Assembly (NCBI RefSeq): GCF_036373705.1
Contig: NC_089850.1
Location: 34,706,233-34,770,232 of the forward strand
Length of the DNA: 64,000 nt
Reading direction: 5' to 3'
DNA from: Amia ocellicauda
Lineage: Eukaryota > Chordata > Actinopteri > Amiiformes > Amiidae
A program made the translations under genes and the position numbers. Positions 11,607 through 22,800 of the stretch are shown piece after piece (the stretch's first letter is position 1; each line of letters starts with the position of its first letter). The notes under the pieces are model-generated. The model worked only from the letters and a program-made list of their open reading frames with translations, did no database searches and was not told the DNA's origin.

Positions 11607-12011
11607 GCCACATGGTTTAAAATGTGATTTGGATTTGAAGCAAAGAAAATGTTAAATACATAATAAAAGTGTATGCAGCCTCAGTATATAGTGTATGCTT
11701 CTCATATGTCTAAGAGCCAGCTCGCACAGCAGAGGACCCGAATCTATTTATAAACATATAAACAAATTAAGATATGAATAATCAAAATATTTACATGAAT
11801 AGAATTAACTAATTCCAACTCACTCACAGCAGCCGAGGAGAGAGAGGAAGGACAGCTGTGAAAACAACAGCTGGAAAATGATTATATGATGCAATATTCT
11901 ATTTTGTCTGTCAGATTGCATTCGTTTTGAATTGTTACATTTATATGCACTTTGCTTATATGCATTAAAAAAGTTATACTTTAAATACACGTGTATTAGC
12001 ATCCTTCTTTT
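11607..12011. other. AT-rich spacer with no recognised feature
   Basis: About 400 bp of AT-rich sequence between foldback 3 and the LINE fragment. I see no gene, tandem repeat or transposon end. Confidence 0.5.
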
Positions 12012-12512
12012 TTACATTTATTTATTTACAAACTTTCAGCTTCTACCACATCGCTGGGGAGTTTGTTACGACTCTCTGTGTGAAGAAGTGTCTCTTGTTT
12101 TCCATTTTGAATGCCTCGAAGCCCAATTTCCATTTGTGTCCCCGGGTGCGTGTGTCCCTGCTGATCTGGAAAAGCTCCTCTGGTTTGATGTGGTCGATGC
12201 CTTTCATGATTTTGAAGACTTGGATCAAGTCCCCACGTAGTCTCCTCTGTTCCAGGGTGAAAAGGTTCAGGTCCTCAGTCTCTCAGTAGGACTTTCCCTT
12301 CAGACCTGGAATAAGTCTGGTTGCTCTCCTCTGAACTGCCTCTAGAGCAGCGATATCTTTCATGAAGTGTGGAGCCCAGAACTGTCCACAGTATCCAGAT
12401 GAGCTCTAACTAGTGCATTGTACAGTCTGAACATCACTGCCCTTGTTTTAAATTCTACACTTTTGACAACGTACCCTAACATTGTGTTTGCCTTTTTATT
12501 GCCTTTTTATCT
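12012..12512 (-). mobile_element. CR1/L2-type LINE 3' fragment, unit 1
   Basis: Read on the minus strand, the fragment encodes the C-terminal tail of a non-LTR retrotransposon reverse transcriptase of the CR1/L2 type. Recognisable parts are [17 protein letters not shown], then LEQRRLRGDLIQVFKIMKGI, then the TRTRGH motif and the HFFTQRVV motif near 12060-12130. Stops and frameshifts interrupt it, and the 5' part is missing. The 3' end lies at an ATTT-repeat tail (about 12018-12030), as expected for these elements. The upstream limit near 12512 is approximate. Confidence 0.8.
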
Positions 12513-14216
12513 TGGTTGTTCCATGGTGGGGATAAGGTGGGGCTAACGATTCTTGGTGGGGCTGTAGGTGTCCTGTTTCAGTTAACTGCTTATGGTTTGA
12601 TACAGCTCTGTCTTTACATATTGTATTCATTTTGTATATGTCTTTCATTTTATATTATTAGGTGTGAATTTGGATACTTTAGTTAACTTTGTGATGTAGA
12701 TAAACACAGTGTGTTATCTTAACTGCTGTTAGCCTAGTCTTATGCTAGTTGTTAGTGGGATTAGTGGGAGTAATATTTCATACTATCTTTCAGTGTAGCT
12801 GTTTAAACAAATGCATTAAGATTGTAGTAAGATATGTGAATTATCTTTCATCGACTCAAATACCGATGTATCTAGCCTTTACTTTAGAGTAGATTGAATT
12901 ATTTCTTATGTAGACATTGTTGTCTTGTTGTCCAGTTTCACGCTGTTTCATGTTATTGATCCCTGTGGAAATGAAGATCGTGTTTCCGGTTCCTTGATGT
13001 GAAGGTGTTGAAATATGCACAGTAATGCATACGGAGAACAGTACACTATACTTCAAGGCCTATGACACTTGCCATCCCAATGTAACTTAATGACATTACT
13101 TTGACATGAAATGTGCTCTGTATTAAACCATTCATATTAATACACTGAAATAAAATATTAAGTACACCATGGTGTGTTCTGTGGTTTTAACATTATTCTG
13201 TAATTTTCTTTTCCTGGATTTTCACATGCACACACAAACACCTGCACACATCTACAGCAGGTTATATACTGAATAGATTATATGCGTTCATGTGCATTTA
13301 CCTCTTGAGTACATGTTGTGCATTTCACTTTCAGTGCATATATAATGGCATCATTTAGCAAGAATGTCAATGGAAATAACTATAAAACATGAAAGGAAAT
13401 GCTGAAGGTGAAAATACTTCTTTATTACTTAATGGAACCATAACAGAGTTATAGTAAGGTGTATATATAACTGTTAAAGATACGCCTTTTAGAGTTATAA
13501 ATAACAATAAATATCACAAATAAGTCCAGGCTGGGGGTAGAAACCCACAACGTATGGCAGGCAGGGGAAGCCCCTTGCCTTTAAGGTAGCTGCAGTCTTG
13601 GGGAAGATCATTTCATATACAGTCAGGAGTTGCTTTCACAGAATACACTTGGGATTCACCACACACATCAGCTGGGTATGACTGTCAAGCACCAGCAGCC
13701 TGATGTGACTGCGCTGCGCTCGGTGGTTTAAAGGGCTCTGAATTCCTGCAGCGGTGCCAGGGCACAGGTTTCCCATTCAGAAACTGGCTGCTCTCACACA
13801 CTTATATGATTCTGGCTATATCGGCAATCGACACAGGCACATGTTTGCAAATTAAATAACATGCTAATGAAAAGTACCCTCTTGGAAACAGCATCCATAT
13901 CTCAAATGTACTTTATTATATATATGCAACACAATATATTAAATATTGTGTTGCGTTTTGTTGAACACCTTGTGTAGTTTCTGCTCTCCCCGAAACATTC
14001 AGGAGTTTGCCTTATGCTCAGTAATGAAACCGCATCCAAATAATTCATATAAGCAATATGACTGGGTACATTTATTGCAAAAAATAAAATGCATTGAAAT
14101 ATATAATGTTATTAATATCCATTTTATTATGTATACAATTATATTTGGGAGACACGCTGGTGCGCCGCACGCCTAAAGCGGATGCTAATAACAGGAAGTA
14201 ACAGTAACGTCGTGAG
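12513..14216. other. Unrecognised AT-rich intergenic DNA
   Basis: About 1.7 kb with no supported gene or element. A segment near 13520-13610 on the minus strand has a weak tRNA-like look but no convincing promoter boxes. In unit 2 the equivalent of 13341 is the Tc1 insertion point. Confidence 0.5.
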
Positions 14217-15209
14217 CAGGGTTGCCAGACACTTCTCTCAAAATTCCCCTACTGGTGGAAAAAAAATCCCCCATTTTCAACTGTTTTCAGAAATTTTCCC
14301 CCATAAGTAAATGTGAATAAACAATACCATTTTTTTTGTGTGTGTATTATTGGGTATACCTTGCACGGATAAAATGTGAGAATAAATGCAGTTGCCAATG
14401 AAAAATGCTTTACAAACTTAGGCTTCCACAAATAGAGCATCCAGACAGCCCTGTTCTTGCTGACATTGTACATGTTGCTGTTCAACTTCTGCAGCATCTG
14501 TGGAGTTGGCTGAAAGCTCCTGCAGTCCTGTCCCTTCCACTCCGAGCAGTATGTGACTTGCAGCAGACTTTCCAAAGTCTTGGACTGAAGTCTGTTTCTT
14601 AGTTTTGTTTTCATCAGTGTGACAGTGCTGAAAGTAGTTCCATTGCTGCAGTTGAAATTGGTAGAGTTAACATGGTGAGGGCAAGCTCACTACCACACTG
14701 CTTGTTCCCGGCAGCATCCGTGTCTTCGCACACCCCAATCCAGAAGGATGACTCATCAGCTGTTTTGTTCCAGGCCTTGTTGGTTAAATTGGACCAGTGT
14801 TGTTCAGTTCCTCCTATGTCTTGGCTTGCATACCACCTGGAATTCGTTCGCAATAGCTGTGATGGGTCTCTTGATCTGTGATAATGCCTCTTTTGGGTGC
14901 AGCATGTCCAGTTTTTCCAGTATGTTGATGTTGGGTGGCAGTCGAGCCTTCAGTTGATGTGCCATCTGCACCAGCATCGCCTTGCACTTCTCCTTCCCTG
15001 ACTCTACAGCCCCTTTAAGCCTGTCTGCATAGGAAGTGAAATCATAACATAATCATAACTAGTAGAAAGAATGAAAAATATGAATAAAATATTACAGAAA
15101 TCCCCCATTTCAATCTGAATCCCCCCATCTGAAAAATATTATCCCCCATGAAATCTTTCCCCTATTTTTCCCCCCATGGCTTTGATTTCCCCCCAATCTG
15201 CCAACCCTG
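14217..15209 (-). mobile_element. hAT-type DNA transposon relic, unit 1
   Basis: The 993-bp element is bounded by CAGGGTTGCCAGA at 14217 and its near inverse TCTGCCAACCCTG ending at 15209. It is flanked by an 8-bp target duplication, GTCGTGAG (14209-14216) and GTCGCGAG (15210-15217), with one mismatch. Eight-base duplications and CAGGG ends are hAT hallmarks. On the minus strand 14249-14614 encodes TLMKTKLRNRLQSKTLESLL, like the C-terminal dimerisation region of hAT transposases and domesticated relatives. Stops interrupt the region upstream. No zinc finger or full catalytic domain remains, so it is an internally deleted, inactive copy. Confidence 0.75.
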
Positions 15210-16043
15210 GTCGCGAGTATGGCAAGCCAGCGAGCTCAGAAAGCGCGGACCGCGGGCGATTAATCGTGAGTTTCGCGGGTGGGGCCAGCGATTATGGCCA
15301 GTTTACGAGTTTGAATGAGGTTTAGGTCGCCATCAACCGACAGATCTTGCGATCCCCCAAAAATGATAATAAAGGAAAGAACAAGAGCCTTTACAGCAAC
15401 TTGGAAAATCGCTCTTTTGTTTTGACCGTGTGGACAAACTCTGGCAATAAGGACATGATAAAAACATGGTATTTGGGACCCCAGAACAGCCCAGAAGGAG
15501 CGGTTAGATTGTACGTGTCAAGTGAACATGGCGGACATTAAAGCGCAGGCGTTGCCGTGCAGGCAGACGAGACAGCCGACGTGTATACAAAATGAATCAG
15601 CTCTCGGTGAGATCTTTTGAATTCATTATTATACAGATACACTTAGCAGTATTGTGTCTGTAGGCTATTACAGTCGTGAAGATATTTGTTTTTGACACAT
15701 TCATTTGTATTCCACAAATAAACTGGTATTTCGTTATATGCCTATGTGTTGTGACATATAATGTAGGCTATTCTTTGTATATGTACAGTTGATTATGTGT
15801 GTGTTTTTTACGATAATATCACGTATTTTGTTTTTATTTTCCAAAGAACAGCATTTTGGCAATTTAAACACAATTTAATCGTATTATAATACAATCTGAA
15901 TGTTGTCATATAATGGTACTGCTGTATATTTACGACAGTTGCTTTTCATTGTGGGTAGAGGGTGACTTACGTCAGTCCGGAAGTGAAACGCATTACTCAA
16001 TAATTCATGTTTTTCACGCGTTATTTATTTATCAATGCATATA
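15210..16043. other. CpG-bearing stretch and upstream flank of copy B
   Basis: 15225-15310 and 15540-15610 are rich in CpG relative to the surroundings (for example GCGCGGACCGCGGGCGA). An open frame of 64 codons (15347-15541) has no recognisable motif. A putative splice donor follows ATGAATCAGCTCTCG near 15606, but joining it in phase to exon 2 hits a stop, so it could at most be a non-coding alternative first exon. From about 15620 the DNA is AT-rich. Confidence 0.3.
15967..15974 (+). promoter_or_regulatory. CRE-like site TTACGTCA, distal (copy B)
   Basis: An 8-base TTACGTCA match to CREB/CREM/ATF-type half-palindromic sites lies about 260 bp upstream of the TATA box. A second copy lies on the other side of the hairpin. 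It is conserved at the same place in units 2 (37010-37017) and 3. Confidence 0.35.
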
Positions 16044-16166
16044 CAGTGTCAGTATAACGATGACGATGATGATGATGATGATGATGAAGATTATATCGCA
16101 TGTTTATGCGATATACTCTTCTTCATCATCATCATCATCATCATCGTTATGGTTATACTGACACTG
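16044..16166. repeat. Promoter hairpin with GAT/ATC triplet arms, unit 1
   Basis: CAGTGTCAGTATAACGATGA at 16044 is mirrored by TATACTGACACTG ending at 16166. The arms contain runs of GAT on the left and CAT/ATC on the right, closing on ATCGCATGTTTATGCGAT near 16096-16113. Arms are about 60 bp. It sits 60 bp upstream of the TATA box. Arm length differs between units, with longer triplet runs here than in units 2 and 3. Confidence 0.85.
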
Positions 16167-16190
16167 TGACACTGTGACACTGGGCAATTG

Positions 16191-16232
16191 TTACGTCATC
16201 ATAGCATGCCTTGCAAACAATAGCATATAAAA
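16191..16232 (+). promoter_or_regulatory. Core promoter of copy B: CRE-like site plus TATA box
   Basis: TTACGTCA at 16191-16198 is followed by TATAAAA at 16226-16232. A start near 16256 would fit the usual 25-30 bp spacing. It is followed by a short exon ending in a good donor (GGAGTTG|GTGAGA at 16288). A CRE at about -60 with a TATA box resembles CREB/CREM-driven promoters. The link to this gene is inferred from position only. Confidence 0.6.
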
Positions 16233-16255
16233 CGCTGGCAAAGAATCATTAGCTG

Positions 16256-16288
16256 TGCTTTCAGTCAGAAGAACCTATTCTGGAGTTG
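16256..16288 (+). other. Exon 1 (non-coding) of copy B, approximate start
   Basis: The inferred first exon runs from about 30 bp after the TATA box to the donor at 16289. It contains no ATG. Intron 1 (16289-16880) is AT-rich with a short TA run at about 16541 and nothing else recognised. Confidence 0.5.
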
Positions 16289-16891
16289 GTGAGATTGTAT
16301 TTAATTTATTTTTGTTCTGTTTGTGTATTAATATCTTATCATCGGATAGATTTAGTAGGGCATTGTATTGGTCATTTGCAGTTTAGAAGTTATAAGCAGC
16401 TCCGCTTTAATTGATGCTACTATTGTAATATCCTACTGACAAGAAATGCAGCTTACGCGACTTACCTGTAGTTTTCTATTGGAAATGTTGATTTTGAAGG
16501 AAATGAAATTAGATTTGCAAAATATTTTCTAATTATAACATATATATATAATGTATTTGAAAACAAAATGCAATATGTTCATCTTGTGTCAGTGTAATTT
16601 GTTCTAAATATGGCCTGATAGGGTGTTACTGTACTAGCAGAATGCATTGATACTGTATTTATTTTTTACACTCCAATTCAATATATAAAATCAATGTGAA
16701 TAATGGAATCATGTACATATTTGTTTTAACATTCTTTTAACACATTTTTAATTAGTTATTCATTTTGCTAATGAGTATATCACCCTCATTTGCACGGGTT
16801 CTCAATGATTTAACAAATTAGTCCGTTGCTTAAATTTGTTTTTGCTTTGCTTAACTGTGTTTTTATATTGTATTATGCAGAAGAATAACAA

Positions 16892-19800
16892 ATGAAGAGG
16901 ATGGTAAAACAAGGTAAAATGTTTTTATTATGTAACGGCTTTGGGATGCCATGTGTTTCTGTAGGAGTCTGTCATTCTCCTTCGCTTGACCTATTCTGTA
17001 AGATAACTTTTAAATAAAGAACACAACTAAACATGGGCTTTTGTTTAATAATACCCACCCAATCTCTGAAGTGCGAAGACAGCCATAATTCCCTGGTGGC
17101 ATAGGCATAGGGAATCAAAATGAACATCGGGAGTACAGTCACTGTGTCTGAATATCTTCTGACAGAACTGATGTGCGTCTCTCTTCCAGGCAACACTTCT
17201 TCTTCCTGTGATGCAGATGAGGAAGCGGACCTTCAAAGTCAGTTAGACTGCCTCGAGAAATGTCTTCGAAATAAGTTGCCATTCTTTGAGGAGTACCTGG
17301 CCAACAAACCTCAGGTAAAGTACAGCCTCAACAAAGCTTACCCCCCACACACTTTTTGATGCATTTATATATATATATATATGTATATATGTGTAGCGTA
17401 AGGTACACTTATAAATTTCAATTAAAGAAGTGAATTTATAGTATCACCTTATCACGAATCCTGGAATCTTGTAGAACTCAATTTCTGTAATAATTGGACG
17501 CAGACACCAATTCCAAAGATATAAATTGTCAAATGTATTCAAAACAAAGACTAAATGTAGCACTACACTAATTATACAAAAGGGAAAAACTAATTAAAAT
17601 TCAACTCTAGATCAACAAATCAAAGACAAATCACTTCCGTGACCAAATCAAAGACCATGGGATCGCATATGATAACACAAATCGTTAAACAAAAAAGGTT
17701 ATAAACACATTGACTACAATACCGGTTAGTAATACGAAGGTGAGTCTCTCGTTAGTATTATTAGTCAGACATTAAATAACTACGCAGGTTAGTGTTTATG
17801 TCAGGTAACTTCTCGTTATATATATATCAGTCTCATTTACGTTTAGGTGCCGAGAAAGATCCTATCGTTACTTGTTACCACAATTTCTCTTAACTGATTA
17901 TTATTCAATGATTAAGGATAGGCAGGGCCACCAATAATCTAATGTCTATTAACTTGTGTCAATTTCAGACTAAACAGTTAAACAGGATTGAGAAGATATT
18001 TCTCGGCGTTGACAGATTTTATTTCTAAAATTATCAACAAAACAGTTTAATGCAACACACATTTATATTTAAGAAAACTAAATGATATTACACATTCTAG
18101 AGTTATGAATCACAGATTAAAATTTCGAATTGATTTCTCAAATGTCATGAATCACGAACTCCAAACTGTTAAACTTATCTGAACTTCGTCGCAGAGAGGC
18201 CTCTCTGTCTTCGGGCTCAGATAACAGCACACGGCACGAGGTCCGTGTGGTTTGGAACAAAGGCAGTCCGGTTCGGCTTTGTCCAAGAACTTCCACTCAG
18301 TCGATGCACCTGGAAGTTGGGGTTTCGTGAATGTAGAGTCGTTTCCAAACAGATTTTCCACTGGTTTGAAGGCTCCAAGGTTGTGCACAAAATCTTCTTT
18401 GTAAGCAGGGGTTCCACCGTAGTTACTTGAAGACGAAGTCTTTGAGGAAAGCAGGGCCCTGTTCGTTCCAAGGGTCAAGTTTCTTAAGACTCAAATAGCT
18501 ATTTAAATGACTGACACTTTCGTATACAGTCGACTTAGTCAATTGTCCAGCTGTAAAACTCCACTGATCAGGTGGGCACAGGCGGGCAGCGCAGTCTGTA
18601 AAGTTCTTTATTTAATAAAGTCCTTTAAAAGAATTCTTCGTACGGCTCAATCTCCTTCTCCCAGTTTAACTCTTCTGTTGCCGGCAAAGACTTAGTTGGG
18701 TTCTGGTTCTGGTTCTGGCAACAGAGCTACAGGTTGAGCTGTGGCAGCGAGTTTCTGGTTTAGGTGAGAGAGAGAGAGAGAGAAAGAAAGACTGTCCGCT
18801 GTTCCTTATAGTCTGTCAGATCAATAGGTGATTGGTTCCTGAGTTCTTGAGATTGGATTTCGGTTTCAGCCCCCAGTGTCCTATTGGAGGGGGGCTTGAT
18901 TTATGACTGATGTCAATCCATGCCATCTTTTGGAAATGCCGGTTGGCCTGGGTTCGTAGCTCTATGTCGGGATTTCGGCTCTCATCCACTTCAAAGAGTT
19001 TTTATCACCTACAGGCCCCTTTCTCCAGACATCTCATAGCAGAATTCCAAACTATTTGGCCTCTTCTCGGTGCCATCCTCCCCAAAACTGTCACTTTGAT
19101 GCAAACCAGTTCCAAGCTGATGAGCTAAGGAAATCTGATAACTTTGGGGGGGAGAGGTCTTCTTTAGATCAGTGCTTCAGCTCAGAGCCCAAATGCTCTT
19201 ATCCAAATACACCCAACATAACACTACATATATATATATATATATTTTTTTTTTTTAATGTATTAAGTATACACTTGCATATACAGTGCAGCACACAAGT
19301 ATTTGGACATTGACACCATTTTTGTTGTTTTAGCTCTGTACTCCAGCACATTGGATTTGACCAATGACCATGACCTGATCCCCTAAAATGGGGGGCAATG
19401 TATGAAAAGGGCCGTAATTCCTACACGGTAAAATCCAATAGGCTGGGGTACAGAGCTAAAAAAGTGTGTCACTGTCCAAATATGTATCATTTCACTGGAC
19501 TGTTTTAAAGAACAGGGTTCAAATGAAGATCAAAGTAATCTAAAGTTAGTATAAGACTGTCAATCTGTCATTTGCCCGGACTGGAAACCAACACAGAGGG
19601 TATTATTTTTTTCCTTTTCTTCCTCTTGCAATAGGTGGCTTCAGAAGATCGCCTTGTGATTCTCGAGGCAGTGGAGACAGTGGCCAGAAACGAACCACTT
19701 CCTGATGTTGAGAGATTGATAGTGTCAATCATTTCTGTCGGACTCTCTGAGATGCCTGTCTCCATCCCAAACTTGGAGGGAGACTTCAGGAATGAGGTAC

Positions 19801-22800
19801 AAAATCGTTTTTGTTCACACATGCCTACAGAATAGCAATTGTGTTTTTTAAGATGTGAAACTGCTGACACTATTTAAGCCCAGATGGATCTGTACATGTT
19901 ACAGTCCTGGGTAAATTAACATTTGATCATTGTATGTTCTGTTTCATGTTCTCCTGTATCTTTCTGTTTTCATATAGTATTTAGCAATTGCCTTCAAGTC
20001 CAAATGAAGTTCCTCCAATCTTGGTTAACCTTATCCATTTTCTCCGGCAGACCAATGTGCTCAGCAGAGTGGTACTGTGCTATGGGTTCATAGCCCGCAT
20101 GAGCCCTAAATCAGACGTTGCAGAGGTCCTTGAGTTTGACATTTTGCCCAAAATGAGTGCCTTCTTCAGGTCCGAGGTAGGCAAAAGATATCTTAAACAA
20201 GGAAACCAGTGTGATTGTGCATGACAACCTCCAGAGACTGAGATGCTGTGCTCTTTCTCACCCAGGACCCCACAGTCAGAGCGAGCGTGTGCGTCAGTCT
20301 CGGCCTCATGGCACGGACAGTCAAGGACGCTGGACTCACCTTCCCTTTCAAAGAGGAGCTTCTGGGTGAGCTGGTGGTAAGTAGGGTTTCCTTGTGTGCT
20401 GGGAAAGATCAGTCTCCTGTGAGTATTGTCACCTGGCACTGGCACCGCCTTAAGTATGTTGTGTCATCAGTCACAAATACCATGATGTGAAAGTGTCAGA
20501 AACCTGTTTTTTTCCACCCCCTCAGACCTTGATCAAGGATCGGCCCACAGACAGTTCCAGCCCGTCCCTCTGCCAGCGGGCGCTGGACACGTGCACCATC
20601 CTGAGGTAACTGTCCCTGTAGCCACATGACTGAGATGTGTTTCAACTCTTGATAGTCAGTCAGGGCCTGGTTTCTTTTCCCCCATGTGACGCACCACTCG
20701 CCTAAAACATTGAGAACCCTGAAATGTGTTCTGTTGACTAACAAGCCTCACAGTAAATGGGTATAGAAAACCTAGACCAGAATTTGGGTGGGTCTTGTAT
20801 TATGAAAATGTGATGGGTTTCATTAGTTCAATGTTTTGGCTGAAATTATCAATTTAAAGCAACATGGATTAGATTTGTGTGCTCTGCTGAAGTTCCTATA
20901 ACCGCACACTCTCTCTCGTTTCCCCAGCCGAGCCAAGCCCTTCCTCAGGAGACAGCAGCTGCATCTTGTGTGGCTGATTGTCGAGGATGTCTTAACTCTT
21001 CCCTGGCTGGCCCCCAATGGGGATTCACTCCAGGTAAGGATCTGTTTTGACACTTTCAATTGATAATGAATATTTAAACATTTCCAAAGCTGAAAATAAC
21101 ATTTCTCAGTGTTTAATAATAATAATAATGTTGGTGAATGAACAATACTATGCAATCATCTGTGCTGTATCTCCTGCGAGAAACAGGAGTCCAGGGAGGA
21201 GAGATTGTCTACAATACTCAGAGTTGTAAGAGTGTAGTAGTGCTCATCGTCATCAAGAACTGTTCACATGAATATATCGACATGAATGTGATTACAAATG
21301 TTCCATTCACATCTGTCACACAGATAGTGTACATTGTATTTGATTGCTGTCTTGTCTAGGAGGTGTACTCTGCCAATGCAAGGAGTCTCTCTGCCCTGCT
21401 CAGAGCCATGCTACGGCTGGACTTCACCCCCGACACCCTCCTGGAGCTGCTGAAGGTGAGACCCTTTACCTTGCCTTAAAGCAGAGTGACCATCGAGTTT
21501 TGGGCTGTTCAAGAGACGGGGCAAGGCTGATTGCGTAGATGGGCTGATTCAGTCAGTTAGGCTGGACAGATCACTGTATCCTTGTACAAATTATGACCTC
21601 AAATCTTGAAATCAACCTAACATTTCTATATAAGTCATAGCTTGTGTCCCTCTGTTCCTTAAAGAGTTAAGCCCTTACATTGATAAATCTTTTAAATGTG
21701 TTTTTCTGTTCACTTTTTTTCCCTCCCCTCTGTCTCCCTCTCTCTCCCCCCCCCCCTGTCATCCCTCCCTCCTCAGCCGCTGCAGGCATTGGGCTTGTCT
21801 GTAATTGATGTCAAACGAATTAGGGCCATGGCGATGATCACCGCTCTCCTGGAAGGTTACTGGATGGAGGCTGAATCCATGCAGGTGAGCCAGGATTCAG
21901 GCCTCTCAGTGTGGCTCGGTGTTTCCATGTTGATTTTCACACGGTGGGCGGGTGTCTTTGAGGGTGGCGATGCTGGGGCATGAAACTGGGCTTTGCACTG
22001 ATCTCCGGGTGTCTGTTCTTTTCAACAGGTGCAAGGGAGCTTCCCATTAGGCCAACTGCTGGCATCCCTAGTTCCACGATGCTTTGACCCGGAGCCGGTG
22101 ATCAGGGGAAAGGCAGCACATTGCATCAGAGTCCTTCTGGACCATTGGCTGCGTACAGGAGGTACTGAGTGTGTTGCTATGAAGTGATCAGTTCTGTAAA
22201 GTACTGCAGACAGTAATTAGTTTGCACTTTACATTGTGTGTCTGTTTCTATCAGTGTACAAAGTTTTAGGTTTTCATTTTTTTTTTCTTTACAGGTTTTG
22301 AATTTGGCAGGAACAAGTTGGAAGACCTGATCCGATGTATTGAACGGAGCCGCTCTGTCCCGGACACCTGTGCTGCTCTCCTCCAGGTAAAACCGTGCCT
22401 ACAAAGAATAGCAATAAAAAAGTCGTGTCTACAGTCTGCCTTCTACAGATTCCAGAGTCATGCGCTGAGGCACGTCTGTAACACGCTTGTAGCAACTGCA
22501 TAGTCTAATGAGTTGACGGTGACTTTAAGAGTGTCTGCGCTGGGTTGATGACTGAGCGGTGAGTGCGTTCCTGTGTTTCAGATCGTCGGCAAGTGTTTCC
22601 CTCGGCAGGAGAAGGAGAGACTGATTGAGGGTTTGCGTCAAGGACTCAAAGACAACCAGACCAGCTCTGCCCAGGGGTCCTGCACTCTCTTGTGCAGCAT
22701 CTTGGAAGCTCACCCCACTGAGCTCACTGGATTGGTGAGAGGAACAGTGCTTTAATGTTATAGCGTCAGTTACAGCTCTGAACTTCTGTATAGCAAGTGT

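Larger units (their letters stand above)
1..19800 (+). repeat. Tandem unit 1 of the MROH array (19.8 kb)
   Basis: The sequence from 1 onward recurs almost base for base from 19801, 40917 and 59040, all in the same orientation. Unit 1 contains exons 5-25 of gene copy A, the complete spacer, and the promoter and exons 1-4 of copy B. The window begins four bases into intron 4. Distinctive features are a short (TA)n in intron 1, a 12-bp shorter exon 3, the longest promoter hairpin, and no Tc1 insertion. The unit edges are arbitrary because they follow the window edge; the true duplication breakpoint is not visible. Confidence 0.97.

Noticed and set aside
13515..13620. Possible tRNA-derived SINE on the minus strand
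   Set aside because: A GTGGGTTTCTACCC segment loosely resembles a T-arm, but no A box, cloverleaf or tail could be supported.
15347..15541. 64-codon frame upstream of the promoter
   Set aside because: No motif, no splice continuity into the gene, and a length expected by chance.
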